DNA of 64,000 nucleotides from Terriglobus albidus (GCF_025685425.1 NZ_JAGTAS010000057.1:186001-250000); one strand, 5' to 3'; shown: positions 7,766 to 16,302, counted from the first letter of the stretch. Notes: generated by a model not told the origin, from the sequence alone. Program-made: numbers and translations.

Positions 7766-8716
7766 TTACTTGGGCCATTCTCTGCGGCCACCGGCAGTTG
7801 CTGGTTCTGATGCGAGAAACTCCTTCGTCGCGGCGAAGACCGGCACAGGGCATTCGCGCGGAGCAAGGTGTCCGCAGCCATCCACAATCTCCAACCGGGC
7901 CTGCGGTACTAGTTGCTGCAGCCGCTCTCCGGTCACGGGCGGAATCAGACGATCCATCTTTCCCCACACGACCAGTACTGGCAATTTCAGACCGTTCAAG
8001 CGGAAGTCCATCAGCTCTCGTCCGATGGTCATCGCGTGAATACTCCGCTGCGTCACCCAGCCGTTCTCGGCGGCACGCCGTACGACATCGCGAGACACAA
8101 AGTCCGGCAGGCGTGTCGGCACCGGCTCCAGAACACGCAGAAGCTCGGTTACCTCGTCAATGCTCTTCGGCGTGAAGTTGTCGAACGAGAAATCCACCTG
8201 GAAATAGAGCCCTGCGGTGTCATACAGCACCAGACGACGGACGCGCTGCGGATAATCGACGGCGAGGCGCATGCTAACCCAGCCACCCATCGACCAGCCG
8301 ATCACGTCGGGCCGCGCCAGGTGCATGGCATCCATGAACTTCGCCACCATCTTCTCTTCCTCAACGATGGAGTAGTCGGAGTCCTTCGGCTTTTCGGAGC
8401 GGCCGTAGCCTAGCAGATCCGGAGCGTAGACGTGATACCCCTCACCGGCGAAACGAGGAATCAACTCGGCCCAGTCCTCGACACGGCTTCCCAGGCCGTG
8501 AACCAGCAAGAGCTGCTTCCCGTTCCCAGGTCCGGCTTCGACGTAGTGAATCCGATGGCCGTCAAGCTCGATGTAATGGCTGCGTACGCCCTGCCGCCAC
8601 ATCTTGTAGCGCAGCAGTTGATCGCTCACCCACAAGGGTCGCAGGTAAAATACTGCTCCAGCGACGAGAACCACCAGCAGAAGACTTCCAAGAATGCGTA
8701 AGAACCAGCGCTTCAT
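7766..8716 (-). CDS. Membrane-anchored alpha/beta-hydrolase
   Basis: 316 aa. Residues about 5-28 form one transmembrane anchor (LRILGSLLLVVLVAGAVFYL), with the rest in the alpha/beta-hydrolase fold, probably on the periplasmic side. Catalytic triad candidates are Ser in GWSMGG, Asp in WGKMDRLIP and His in DGCGHLAP. The oxyanion motif is LLLVHGLGS, and DLLGYGRSEKP is typical of lipase/epoxide-hydrolase-like members. It starts 4 bases after the ubiD-family stop codon, so the two are an operon. That hints at, but does not prove, a role linked to aromatic or quinone metabolism. Confidence 0.85.
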   Translation of the reverse strand: MKRWFLRILGSLLLVVLVAGAVFYLRPLWVSDQLLRYKMWRQGVRSHYIELDGHRIHYVEAGPGNGKQLLLVHGLGSRVEDWAELIPRFAGEGYHVYAPDLLGYGRSEKPKDSDYSIVEEEKMVAKFMDAMHLARPDVIGWSMGGWVSMRLAVDYPQRVRRLVLYDTAGLYFQVDFSFDNFTPKSIDEVTELLRVLEPVPTRLPDFVSRDVVRRAAENGWVTQRSIHAMTIGRELMDFRLNGLKLPVLVVWGKMDRLIPPVTGERLQQLVPQARLEIVDGCGHLAPRECPVPVFAATKEFLASEPATAGGRREWPK

Positions 8717-8720
8717 TCGA

Positions 8721-10286
8721 TCAGTTGAACCCCAGCTTGCGGCAGAGACTGTCGACCCTTGTCTTTATCTCTGACGGCATCTCCAGCATTTCCGGCCATT
8801 CGCGGGTGAAGCCTTCGGCGGCCCACTTCCGCGTTGCGTCGATTCCCATCTTGCTGCCGTAGTTCGGCAGGCGTGATGCGTGATCCAGAGAGTCCAGAGG
8901 ACCCAGTGTGAACTGGATATCGCGCTCCGGATCGATATTATTGGTCACCCGCAGCGCCACCTCGGCCAGGTCCTGCACATCGCAGTCCTCATCCACCACG
9001 ATTACGATCTTGGTGAACATTGCCTGCCCCATCGACCAGATGGCGTTCATCACCTTGCGCGCCTGTCCGGCGTAGCTCTTCTTGATGGAGACGATCATCA
9101 GGTTATGGAAGACACCTTCTGGCGGCAGATTCACGTCCACAATCTCGGGACAGGTCAGCTTCATCAAAGGCAGGAAGATACGCTCTACAGCCTTCCCCAT
9201 CCATGCATCTTCCATTGGAGGCTTGCCGACTACAGTGGCAGCATACACGGGGTCCCGGCGATGCGTGATGCACGTAATGTGAAATACGGGATACTCATCC
9301 TTCATGGTGTAGAAGCCGGTGTGATCTCCGAACGGCCCCTCGGTACGCAGCTCCGTCAGGTCTACATAGCCTTCCAGCACGATCTCCGCATGTGCCGGCA
9401 CCTCCAGATCGACGGTCTCGCACTTCACCAGTTCCAACGGTTGCTGACGCAGAAAGCCGGAGATCAGATACTCTTCCACCTCGGGCGGAGCGGGCACAAT
9501 CGCTGCGAAGGTCGTCGCCGGATCGGCGCCGATCGCTACCGCGACCTCCATCCGGCTGCCGCGAATCTTCGCCAGCACTTGCTGTGGCACGCTGCTTACA
9601 TCGGCAGCCGCTGCCGTTCCCCCCTGCGTCAGGGCCATCACATTCACCGCATCGGGGGTGTTACCGGCGGCATGACGCAACAACTCACGCAGATGCTCTG
9701 CTGCATTTTTCTGCCGCTGCCAGTGCATGCCGGTCGTCTGACCGTCATAAACCTGCATACGGTACATGCCAAGGTTGCGCTTGCCGCTCTTGGGATCTTT
9801 CGTGGTGACCAGGGGCAGTGTAATAAAGCGGCCGCCGTCCTGCGGCCAGGTCTGCAACACCGGAAACTCCAGGACGTTGAAGTTTTCGCGGCGGATCACC
9901 TCTTTGCACGGAGCGTCTTTACTACTGACAACCTTCGGGAAGAACCGGCCTACCTCTGCCAGCTTGGGCAGCATCTTCAGCTTGTCCATCAGGCCACCGG
10001 GCATGGGCGGATGCAGAAGCTCTTCAATGCGTCCGGCGACTTCATCGAGCGAGTTCACACCCAGCGCCATCATCATGCGGCGTTCCGAACCGAACTGGTT
10101 CATCAGAACGCGGCTTCCGGGATGTCCCTTCACGTTCTCGAAGAGAAGCGCCGGACCATCATTCTTGACCGCGCGGTCGGCGATCTCGGCCATTTCCAGG
10201 ATCGGATCGACCTGCTCCCGGATCCGCACAAGTTCCCCAGCCTGCTCCAACGCCCTGATCCAATCCCGCAAATCTCGAAATGCCAC
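8721..10286 (-). CDS. UbiD-family prenyl-FMN-dependent decarboxylase
   Basis: 521 aa, full length for the family. It catalyses reversible decarboxylation of aromatic or alpha,beta-unsaturated acids using the cofactor made by UbiX. Supporting features are FRDLRDWIRALEQAGELVRI at the N-terminus, GPALLFENVKGHPGSRVLMN, the TEGPFGDHTGFYT block with the conserved Glu/Arg region, and EDAWMGKAVERIFLPL. The alternatives are a 4-hydroxybenzoate-type decarboxylase, the menaquinone (futalosine pathway) decarboxylase, or an aromatic acid degradation enzyme; sequence reading cannot decide. Start at ATG 10286. The acetyltransferase gene at 10337 is divergent, with about 50 bases between. Confidence 0.92.
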   Translation of the reverse strand: MAFRDLRDWIRALEQAGELVRIREQVDPILEMAEIADRAVKNDGPALLFENVKGHPGSRVLMNQFGSERRMMMALGVNSLDEVAGRIEELLHPPMPGGLMDKLKMLPKLAEVGRFFPKVVSSKDAPCKEVIRRENFNVLEFPVLQTWPQDGGRFITLPLVTTKDPKSGKRNLGMYRMQVYDGQTTGMHWQRQKNAAEHLRELLRHAAGNTPDAVNVMALTQGGTAAAADVSSVPQQVLAKIRGSRMEVAVAIGADPATTFAAIVPAPPEVEEYLISGFLRQQPLELVKCETVDLEVPAHAEIVLEGYVDLTELRTEGPFGDHTGFYTMKDEYPVFHITCITHRRDPVYAATVVGKPPMEDAWMGKAVERIFLPLMKLTCPEIVDVNLPPEGVFHNLMIVSIKKSYAGQARKVMNAIWSMGQAMFTKIVIVVDEDCDVQDLAEVALRVTNNIDPERDIQFTLGPLDSLDHASRLPNYGSKMGIDATRKWAAEGFTREWPEMLEMPSEIKTRVDSLCRKLGFN

Positions 10287-10336
10287 TTCGACTCTCCCTT
10301 ACCACCCCCTATCCTACCCTGCGCTACGCTGAAGGC

Positions 10337-10828
10337 ATGCTCCTTCAGCCCGCCCTGCGTGACGATATCCCGGCCATCTGTGCGATCGAGTCACTCTACC
10401 CCGCATACATCACCGTGCAACCGGCGGAGCAACATCTCGCCGCACTCGATGATCCGAACACGGCCTACCTTGTTGCGCGTGATGCGGTTGGTAACGTTGC
10501 AGGGTACGTCATCATGGCTGGGCGTCGCTCGCCGCACCGCATCGTCGAACTACGCCGCATTGCCGTCCGCAACCCAGGCGAGCGACTGGGCCGTCCGATG
10601 CTGCTCGAAGCCATGCGGCGTGCCTTTCACGAGTTTGGTGCGCATCGGCTATGGCTGGATGTCGCCATAGAGAATGAGCGAGCACAAGCGCTCTACCGTT
10701 CCGTAGGCTTCCGCCAGGAGGGAATTCTGCGAGAAGCCCACTATCACAACGGGAGCTATAGCTCGCTGCTGCTGATGTCGATGCTGGAACAGGAGTACAA
10801 GGAACTGGAGAGCAAGGAACAAACTTAG
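10337..10828 (+). CDS. GNAT-family N-acetyltransferase (RimI-like)
   Basis: 163 aa. The GNAT fold is shown by the acetyl-CoA loop region RRIAVRNPGERLGRPMLLEA (the Q/RxxGxG/A variant here reads ERLGRP), preceded by AGYVIMAGRR, and by the C-terminal ALYRSVGFRQEGILR block typical of RimI/RimJ-like protein acetyltransferases. ATG at 10337 is preferred; the open frame continues to 10280 but those codons overlap the start region of the divergent ubiD-family gene and add no domain. The acceptor could be a protein N-terminus, ribosomal protein or small molecule. Confidence 0.8.
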   Translation: MLLQPALRDDIPAICAIESLYPAYITVQPAEQHLAALDDPNTAYLVARDAVGNVAGYVIMAGRRSPHRIVELRRIAVRNPGERLGRPMLLEAMRRAFHEFGAHRLWLDVAIENERAQALYRSVGFRQEGILREAHYHNGSYSSLLLMSMLEQEYKELESKEQT

Positions 10829-10898
10829 AACCGGCAGTGTCTATGGCAGCGTACGCATTCCTCGCTGGATGCGCACTCACACGAAGGAGAGTGCCACC

Positions 10899-11630
10899 AT
10901 GCTTGAGTCTGCCCTGATCGAATCCACAGGACGCATTCACACCGCCCGCCGCTATACCGCCATCGCTTCCATCGGTTTTCAGGTTCTTCTTGGAGCAGCC
11001 TGCATCAGCTATCCGCTGCTCTACCCCGAGGCGCTTCCCAAGTCGGTGATGACACCGCTGCCGCTTCAGCCGCCGATGCTTGCCAAAGCGCCTCTGGTCG
11101 TTGCACAGAATACGGCGAGAGCCGTGTCGCAAACGACACCGACGATAGACCGTGCTTTTACCGCGCCGCCAAGCATTCCGAAGACTATCGACACGACGCC
11201 TGATCCAGGTGTAGCGAAACTTGGGGTTTCTGATATGGGAATGAAGACACCCGGTAACACAAATGAGGTCATCGGCGGCATCCTCCGGGACACAGGCCCA
11301 ACACCTTCCATTGTGAGCGTCGTGCCAAAGCCCAAACCTGCTGCCCAACCTGTCTCGGAAGGCATCACGCGCGGCCTTCTGCTGAAGCCGATCACTCCTG
11401 TCTATCCGCCTATCGCCCGTGCGGCGGGAGTCCATGGCACCGTGATCGTAACTGCCGTGATCTCAAAATCGGGAATGATTGAAAGCCTGCAGGTTGTCAG
11501 CGGACCAGAGATGCTGCGCGGCGCAGCGCTCGACGCCATCCGCGCCGCACGCTATCGGCCTTATCTTCTGAACGGAGACCCAACGGAAGTACAAACCACT
11601 ATCACTATCAACTTCACTATGGGCAGCTAG
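10899..11630 (+). CDS. TonB-like energy transducer
   Basis: 243 aa. One N-terminal membrane helix (about residues 21-45), a Pro-rich periplasmic linker (PPMLAKAPLV, TPTIDRAFTAPPSIPKT, KPKPAAQPV) and a C-terminal TonB_C domain (YPPIARAAGVHGTVIVTAVI, GAALDAIRAARYRPY). It would carry proton-motive force from ExbB/ExbD to outer-membrane receptors. ATG at 10899 follows GAAGGAGAG, a strong ribosome-binding site; the upstream ATG at 10869 lacks one. No exbB/exbD or receptor gene is adjacent, so it is either an orphan TonB paralogue or works with an ExbBD pair elsewhere. The nearest receptor in the window is at 55.9-59.4 kb. It ends in TAG immediately before repeat C1. Confidence 0.85.
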   Translation: MLESALIESTGRIHTARRYTAIASIGFQVLLGAACISYPLLYPEALPKSVMTPLPLQPPMLAKAPLVVAQNTARAVSQTTPTIDRAFTAPPSIPKTIDTTPDPGVAKLGVSDMGMKTPGNTNEVIGGILRDTGPTPSIVSVVPKPKPAAQPVSEGITRGLLLKPITPVYPPIARAAGVHGTVIVTAVISKSGMIESLQVVSGPEMLRGAALDAIRAARYRPYLLNGDPTEVQTTITINFTMGS

Positions 11631-11635
11631 AAAAA

Positions 11636-11751
11636 CAGTTGCCAGTTAACAGTTACCAGTTGACGAGGTACGGCATAGCGTGAGCAACATCAGCAACACA
11701 CCCGGAGGAGGCAACCCATCGCTGTATTGGTTGTCCAAACTCGCAACTGGC
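11636..11751. repeat. Heptamer-flanked intergenic element C1
   Basis: Left end is a run of imperfect 7-mers (CAGTTGCCAGTTAACAGTT..., 11636-11662). Right end GCAACTGGC (11743-11751) is inverted relative to it. The core begins TTGACGAGGTAC, as in copy C4 at 41627. It lies between the convergent TonB-like and DedA-rhodanese genes. Confidence 0.7.
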
Positions 11752-11752
11752 T

Positions 11753-12742
11753 TTAAGCGCTCACTGCAAGCTTTGATCCGGTGGGAGCCGGCTCGACGTA
11801 TTCTTCCAGGGGATATCCGGCCTGCTTCCACCCGTCAAAGCCACCCTTCAATGGCCTGACGCGGTAGATGCCCAGCTTGTGTAACCGTAGCGCCACTTTC
11901 GCACTGGTCTCCTCGCTTGGGCAGGTGCAGTACAGCACTACGTCCCGGTCCCGCGGAATCTGGCTATGCTGCTTCTCCAGCTCTGCCGGTTGAATGCGGA
12001 CGGCGCCTGGCAGCACCCGAGGATCCGGGAGGTAGTCCAACGGATGCCGGAGATCCACGATGAACGGCGCCACCGTTCCGTCTTCCGAAGCAGTGTCGAT
12101 CATCTTTTTCAGTTCGGAAGCGTCCAGGCGGAGTTCGCGCACGCTCAAAAGGAACTTGCGCTGCCTCCAGACCTTCTGCACGAGGAAACCGATAACCAGC
12201 AGCACGAACAGAACCCCTGCGAACCGTCCCATCCAATGGAAGAACGTTGCATTCCTCTTGGCGATGTCGCCGAAGAACCGGCCGGCAAAGATGTACGCGC
12301 TTCCCCAGATCAGTGCCCCCAGTCCATCCATGGTCAGGAACTTCGGATAGGACATACCGGTCTGCCCGGCAACGGGTGGCGCCAGGGTATTCAGGCCGGG
12401 TACAAATTTGGCGAAGAGCAGGGTCACGCCGCCGCGGCGGCCGAAGTATCCTTCGGTCTTCTTGACACAAGCGCTTGCCTCCAGGCTCAGCCGGCAGACC
12501 AGTTTTACTACTCTGCCCCCGAACCGGCGTCCAAGCCACCACCAGACAGAGTCCGCCAGAAGGCACGCTATGACCACTGCAGCCAAAGAGATGGAGGCAT
12601 GCAGCTTGTGGGCAGCCGAAAGGGTTCCCACAGTGAGCAGTGCGGGCGTCGTCGGAATGGGTATGCCGAGCTGCTCCAGCAGGACCCACGTGAACAGGAT
12701 CACGTAGGCGTACTGCACAAAGAACTCGATGGCGATAGGCAT
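11753..12742 (-). CDS. DedA-family membrane protein fused to a C-terminal rhodanese domain
   Basis: 329 aa. Residues about 1-200 are a DedA/SNARE-associated membrane domain: LGIPIPTTPALLTVGTL at the re-entrant loop, FGRRGGVTLLFAKFVPGLNT with the conserved acidic/Arg motif region, and several transmembrane helices. DedA proteins act in lipid carrier (undecaprenyl phosphate) flipping and envelope homeostasis. Residues about 220-315 are a rhodanese-like domain with the active-site loop LYCTCPSEETSAKVA carrying the Cys. The fusion occurs in other bacteria, but the link between the activities is unclear. Start ATG 12742; a terminator for the preceding dps unit lies just upstream. Confidence 0.88.
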   Translation of the reverse strand: MPIAIEFFVQYAYVILFTWVLLEQLGIPIPTTPALLTVGTLSAAHKLHASISLAAVVIACLLADSVWWWLGRRFGGRVVKLVCRLSLEASACVKKTEGYFGRRGGVTLLFAKFVPGLNTLAPPVAGQTGMSYPKFLTMDGLGALIWGSAYIFAGRFFGDIAKRNATFFHWMGRFAGVLFVLLVIGFLVQKVWRQRKFLLSVRELRLDASELKKMIDTASEDGTVAPFIVDLRHPLDYLPDPRVLPGAVRIQPAELEKQHSQIPRDRDVVLYCTCPSEETSAKVALRLHKLGIYRVRPLKGGFDGWKQAGYPLEEYVEPAPTGSKLAVSA

Positions 12743-12818
12743 GAGAGTGGCCCCGGAGGAGGTTACATCCTAACTCACTAGATGTCTGGATGGGTAACGA
12801 AGGTGCAAAGCAGCAAAA

Positions 12819-12847
12819 AGAGCCCGCCCCGGCAGGGACGGGCTCTC
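12819..12847 (-). terminator. Rho-independent terminator of dps
   Basis: Read on the minus strand, GAGAGCCCGTCCCTGCC pairs with GGGCGGGCTCT and is followed by TTTTT. It begins about 27 bases after the dps stop codon. A textbook intrinsic terminator. Confidence 0.88.
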
Positions 12848-12873
12848 ACATTTTATAGCTCCCGGGGTGAGGT

Positions 12874-13467
12874 TTACTCCGCGAAGGTCAAAGGCATCTC
12901 TACCAGATGCTGGCTGAGGAACCAGCTTTGCAGTTCGTTCGGGCGGAGCACATCGCTGACCGCAAGGTCATTGGTGCCATCATCACCCGCCTCATCAGCA
13001 GCCTCGGCCAGCTTGCGGCACTCCTCGATGATGACCCGGTGGGCATCCAGCAGACGTGAGATCTGCACTGGAACCTCTTCCCGGCCACGCGGCGGACGCT
13101 GAATCTGCGATACCTCGGCGACATCGGCTCCCATCGCAATGGTGACGCCGCCCAGCAACTGGATGCGCTCGGCGATCACATCGACGATCTCCACCTGCTC
13201 TTCGAAATGCTTATCAAACAGAAGGTGAAGCTGATAGAAAGTAGGTCCCGCCACCTGCCAGTGATGCTTTTTATACATGTCACGGAGGGTGATCGAGTCT
13301 GCCAGAAGCTGGTTCAACCTGGCACACATCGCTTCACGAACATCGGACTCCAGAGCGTTCGGAAGATCCTTCACCACCGAACCGTACTTCTGGATTTCCT
13401 TTGCCTTCTCATGCCAGTGGGGCGTGATCAGGTCTTTGTTCTCAACCTTCTTCATAGCAACAGCCAT
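12874..13467 (-). CDS. Dps-like ferritin-family DNA protection protein
   Basis: 197 aa. Dodecameric mini-ferritin that oxidises ferrous iron with peroxide and stores it, often binding DNA. The ferroxidase signature is visible in KKHHWQVAGPTFYQLH followed by LFDKHFEEQVEIVDVIAER, giving the intersubunit His, Asp and Glu ligands. The protein is about 30 residues longer than E. coli Dps, with a Lys-rich N-terminus and a C-terminal extension (LRPNELQSWFLSQHLVEMP) found in a distinct Dps subfamily. ATG at 13467 follows AAGGAGAGATAAC. A 38-base inverted repeat lies 14 bases upstream of the start. Confidence 0.92.
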   Translation of the reverse strand: MAVAMKKVENKDLITPHWHEKAKEIQKYGSVVKDLPNALESDVREAMCARLNQLLADSITLRDMYKKHHWQVAGPTFYQLHLLFDKHFEEQVEIVDVIAERIQLLGGVTIAMGADVAEVSQIQRPPRGREEVPVQISRLLDAHRVIIEECRKLAEAADEAGDDGTNDLAVSDVLRPNELQSWFLSQHLVEMPLTFAE

Positions 13468-13481
13468 TGTTATCTCTCCTT

Positions 13482-13519
13482 GGGGAATCCCACATCCTGC
13501 TTAGGATGCGGGCTTCCCC
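13482..13519. repeat. 38-base near-perfect inverted repeat between hlyD-like gene and dps
   Basis: GGGGAATCCCACATCCT pairs with AGGATGCGGGCTTCCCC around a 4-base loop. It occupies most of the 67-base gap between the HlyD stop and the dps start. No T-run follows on the minus strand, so it is a weak terminator candidate. It could instead be an mRNA-processing or stabilising hairpin, or a relic of the palindromic repeats elsewhere in the window. Confidence 0.65.
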
Positions 13520-13534
13520 AATTCGGGATTGCCG

Positions 13535-14803
13535 TTACTTGATCCGTACTTCCGGCACTACCGAGTAGCCCGGACGGAGGGAGAGGTCTTTGTTTTCTTC
13601 TTTCAGGTTGGTGAAGTCGATGCGCACGGGGATACGCTGCACTACTTTTACGTAATTTCCCGTTGCGTTCTCGGGCGGAAAGAGGCTCAGTCGCGATCCG
13701 GTAGCTCCGCCAATCTGGGATACCTTACCTTGGTACTCACGTCCCCCCAGAGCATCAACCTTGATCACGACCTTCTGGCCGGGATGCATCTTTTCAAGCT
13801 GGGTCTCCTTGAAGTTTGCAGTCACCCAGAGGTTCTCCAGCGGCACAATCGTCAGCAGATTCTGTCCGATGGACAGGTTCGCTCCCACCTGGACGTTCTT
13901 CTTGTTTACGATGCCAGTTACCGGAGCCACGATTTTGGTGTAGCTCAGGTTCAGCTTGGCCTGATCGACCCGGGCCTGGGCCTGCTTGACCTCGGCAGCG
14001 GCAGCAGAGGCACGAGCTTCCTGCACTTTGACCTGCTGAGGACCGTTCTTGGCGGCTTGCGTGGCGCTGGCCTGAGCCTGCACCAGCTTTTGCTGGGACT
14101 GCCGGACAGCTTCCTGCTGGGCTACCAGGGATGACTGAGCTTCGAGGTACTGTGCTTTCTGCGCGGCAGCGGTTGCTACGGCCGCATCGAACTGCTGCTT
14201 CGAGATCACATCCTTAGCCACCAGAGGCGTATACCGCTGCACGTCCAGATCAGCCTTGGTCAGGTTAGCCTTCGCCTGTTCCACGCGTGCCTCGGCAGCA
14301 GCTACCTGCTTCTGGGACTGCGCCACACCGGCGACGGCCGCTTGTACATCCGAACTCGTGGTCGACGTCTGAGTGCGAACATCCAGGCTGGTAATCGGTA
14401 CATTCACCGTTGCCTGCTCATAGGAGGCCTGAGCATTTGCCAACTGCGCCTCGGCCTGCTGCAGTGCTACCTGGTAGTCCTTCGGATCGATCTCTGCCAG
14501 CACCTTGCCGGCTTCGACGGTTTGGTTGTCTTCCACGTAGACCTTGATGACCTGGCCGGTCACACGCGAACTCACCTGGTACAGATCGCCGTCTACCTGG
14601 GCGTCATCGGTATCTTCGGTGAAGGTGCTGCGCCAGTAGAACAAGCCGCCTGCCAGTGCCAGCAGCACCAGCACCGCAATTACAATGACGCGCCGCTTGG
14701 CCTTCTTTTCCGGCTGCTCGGGCGCTGTGTCATCGCTGCGCTCCTGCACAGCCGGCGGCTGAATCCTCTGCTGTTCCTGAGTTTGTTGTCCCGCCACGGT
14801 CAC
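13535..14803 (-). CDS. HlyD/EmrA-type membrane fusion protein
   Basis: 422 aa periplasmic adaptor of a tripartite efflux or secretion pump. It has a cytoplasmic Pro/Glu-rich tail, one transmembrane helix (about residues 38-58), a lipoyl-like half-motif (GQVIKVYVEDNQTVEAGKVL), a long Ala/Gln-rich coiled-coil hairpin (about 105-290), the second lipoyl half (YTKIVAPVTGIVNKKNVQVG) and a beta-barrel (LENLWVTANFKETQLEKM). The start is GTG at 14803 with GGGAGGAAA just upstream, overlapping the stop codon of the TolC-like gene as GTGA, so translation is likely coupled. EmrA-like sequence implies an MFS partner (EmrB), but none is adjacent; dps follows. Confidence 0.9.
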   Translation of the reverse strand: MTVAGQQTQEQQRIQPPAVQERSDDTAPEQPEKKAKRRVIVIAVLVLLALAGGLFYWRSTFTEDTDDAQVDGDLYQVSSRVTGQVIKVYVEDNQTVEAGKVLAEIDPKDYQVALQQAEAQLANAQASYEQATVNVPITSLDVRTQTSTTSSDVQAAVAGVAQSQKQVAAAEARVEQAKANLTKADLDVQRYTPLVAKDVISKQQFDAAVATAAAQKAQYLEAQSSLVAQQEAVRQSQQKLVQAQASATQAAKNGPQQVKVQEARASAAAAEVKQAQARVDQAKLNLSYTKIVAPVTGIVNKKNVQVGANLSIGQNLLTIVPLENLWVTANFKETQLEKMHPGQKVVIKVDALGGREYQGKVSQIGGATGSRLSLFPPENATGNYVKVVQRIPVRIDFTNLKEENKDLSLRPGYSVVPEVRIK

Positions 14804-16302
14804 TTTCCTCCCACGTAATCTTTGTAGTTCGTCTGCGCTACACCCAAAGCACGCGCCAGCTCCAGCTTGGCGAGGTTGTGCTGATACAGCGCACTGATGT
14901 ACTGATCGTTTGCCTGCGCGGACTGTGCCTGCGCTTGCGACACCGCAAGGTTATCGCTCACTCCGGACTTGAACCGCTCCTGAGCTTCGCTCAGAGCCTC
15001 ATTCGCCGTAAGCACGTTGGTATGCGTCGCCTCTACCAGCTTCGCCGCGGACTGAATATCCAGAATCGCCGTGCGAATGTCCTGATTGACCTGCTGCACC
15101 TTATCGGAAAGCTGAGCCCGTGCCGTCTGGTAACTCGCGTCGGCTACTTCTTCATCGCCGTGAGTCTTCGCAATCTGAAGCAGAGGAGCCTTGACATTGC
15201 CGCTCGCCGTATAGGTCCCGTGTGAGTGGCCTGGCGTAGGTCCGATGTCGCCATAATCACCGCTCACAGTTACAGCCGGAAGCTGCTGCGCCCATGCTGC
15301 CGTCTTTTGGGCCCCCGCACCTTTCAGTGTCTCTTCAGCAGCCGCCAGATCCTTCCGGTTCTTCAACGCCTGCTGGAAAGCTACATCTGCATTCAGATTC
15401 TCCAGCGGAGCGAACGGAGCGGTATCCGTAAGCCGGAACTCCTGTTCCAGCGGCAAGCCGATCGTGCGTGCGAGAGCGAGTTTGTCCTTTGCCAGATCGT
15501 TCTTCGCCGAGATCAGCTGCTGCTGTTGGTTCTGGTAGTCCACCTGGGCCCGCAGAACATCGAGCTTCGGGCTCGTACCGGCATCGTGGGCAGCTGTAGC
15601 CTGATCCAGGCTCACCTTCGACGAGTCCACCTGGGCCTGCACGCTCTCCACGCGAGAGGCATCCGCGATGCATAACAGATACGCATTGCCTACCGTCAGC
15701 GTGACCATGTCGCGGGCATCTTCCGCGTTCAGCTTCGATGCCGCGAAGTTATGCTTCGCAGCCAGATAGTTCTCCAGCGACTGAACATTGATCACGGACT
15801 GTGACAAGTATCCGCGGAAATCGAAGACTTGAAATGGTCCGACGATCGGGCTCACACCGGGAAAGCTCAGGCCGAACGCCGCAAGGTTAACCTGCTGCAC
15901 GTTATAAGTCGCCTCACCGCGTGCTGTTGGCAACAGAGCCTGCAGCTCCTGCAGCCGCTTGCCTCCGGACTCTTTCACCGAAGAGGTTTCCAGAATCAGT
16001 CCAAGGTTGGTCTTCAGTCCACGTTGGATAGCGTCACCGAGGCTCAAATCGAGCACCCCGTCAGTGGCTTTCCCTTCGACGACTGAGCCCTTGAAGTTGT
16101 CTTGCCCGCTCGTCCCTGTCGTGCTCCGCGACTGCTGTTGCAGCACACCTTGTGCCGTCTGCACCGCCGCGGCGCCGGAACCCGGCGAAGTATTACCGCT
16201 ACCTGAAGGCGCCACGCCGCTGCGCGATTGCTGCGCACCGAGGGCTCCAGCCAGGAGCATCGCCGGCAAAATCAAGATCTTTCTCTGCGCCATTGTCCTC
16301 AT
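14800..16302 (-). CDS. TolC-family outer-membrane efflux protein
   Basis: 500 aa with a Sec signal (KILILPAMLLAGALGAQQ) followed by a Ser/Gly-rich stretch. Two repeated OEP halves rich in Ala/Gln helices form the trimeric outer-membrane channel and periplasmic tunnel. The second half has the typical NQDIRTAILDIQSAAKLV and YISALYQHNLAKLELARALG helices. It is translationally coupled to the HlyD-like gene. ATG at 16293 (MAQRK), preceded by AGGA, is an alternative start that removes three residues. It is divergent from the oxidoreductase at 16509, with a 206-base shared promoter region in which I see no clear operator. Confidence 0.9.
   Translation of the reverse strand: MRTMAQRKILILPAMLLAGALGAQQSRSGVAPSGSGNTSPGSGAAAVQTAQGVLQQQSRSTTGTSGQDNFKGSVVEGKATDGVLDLSLGDAIQRGLKTNLGLILETSSVKESGGKRLQELQALLPTARGEATYNVQQVNLAAFGLSFPGVSPIVGPFQVFDFRGYLSQSVINVQSLENYLAAKHNFAASKLNAEDARDMVTLTVGNAYLLCIADASRVESVQAQVDSSKVSLDQATAAHDAGTSPKLDVLRAQVDYQNQQQQLISAKNDLAKDKLALARTIGLPLEQEFRLTDTAPFAPLENLNADVAFQQALKNRKDLAAAEETLKGAGAQKTAAWAQQLPAVTVSGDYGDIGPTPGHSHGTYTASGNVKAPLLQIAKTHGDEEVADASYQTARAQLSDKVQQVNQDIRTAILDIQSAAKLVEATHTNVLTANEALSEAQERFKSGVSDNLAVSQAQAQSAQANDQYISALYQHNLAKLELARALGVAQTNYKDYVGGK

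Noticed and set aside
7332-8175. Frames of 127 and 199 aa around 7.3-8.2 kb
   Set aside because: They run through repeat copy B and the antisense of ubiX or the hydrolase gene.
8880-10670. 596-aa open frame on the plus strand
   Set aside because: Antisense to the ubiD-family gene, whose protein has clear conserved motifs; the product is low in hydrophobic core pattern and His/Arg-rich, as expected of a shadow frame.
14800-14803. Possible frameshift joining the TolC-like and HlyD-like frames
   Set aside because: The 4-base GTGA overlap with a strong ribosome-binding site is ordinary translational coupling; both proteins are full length.
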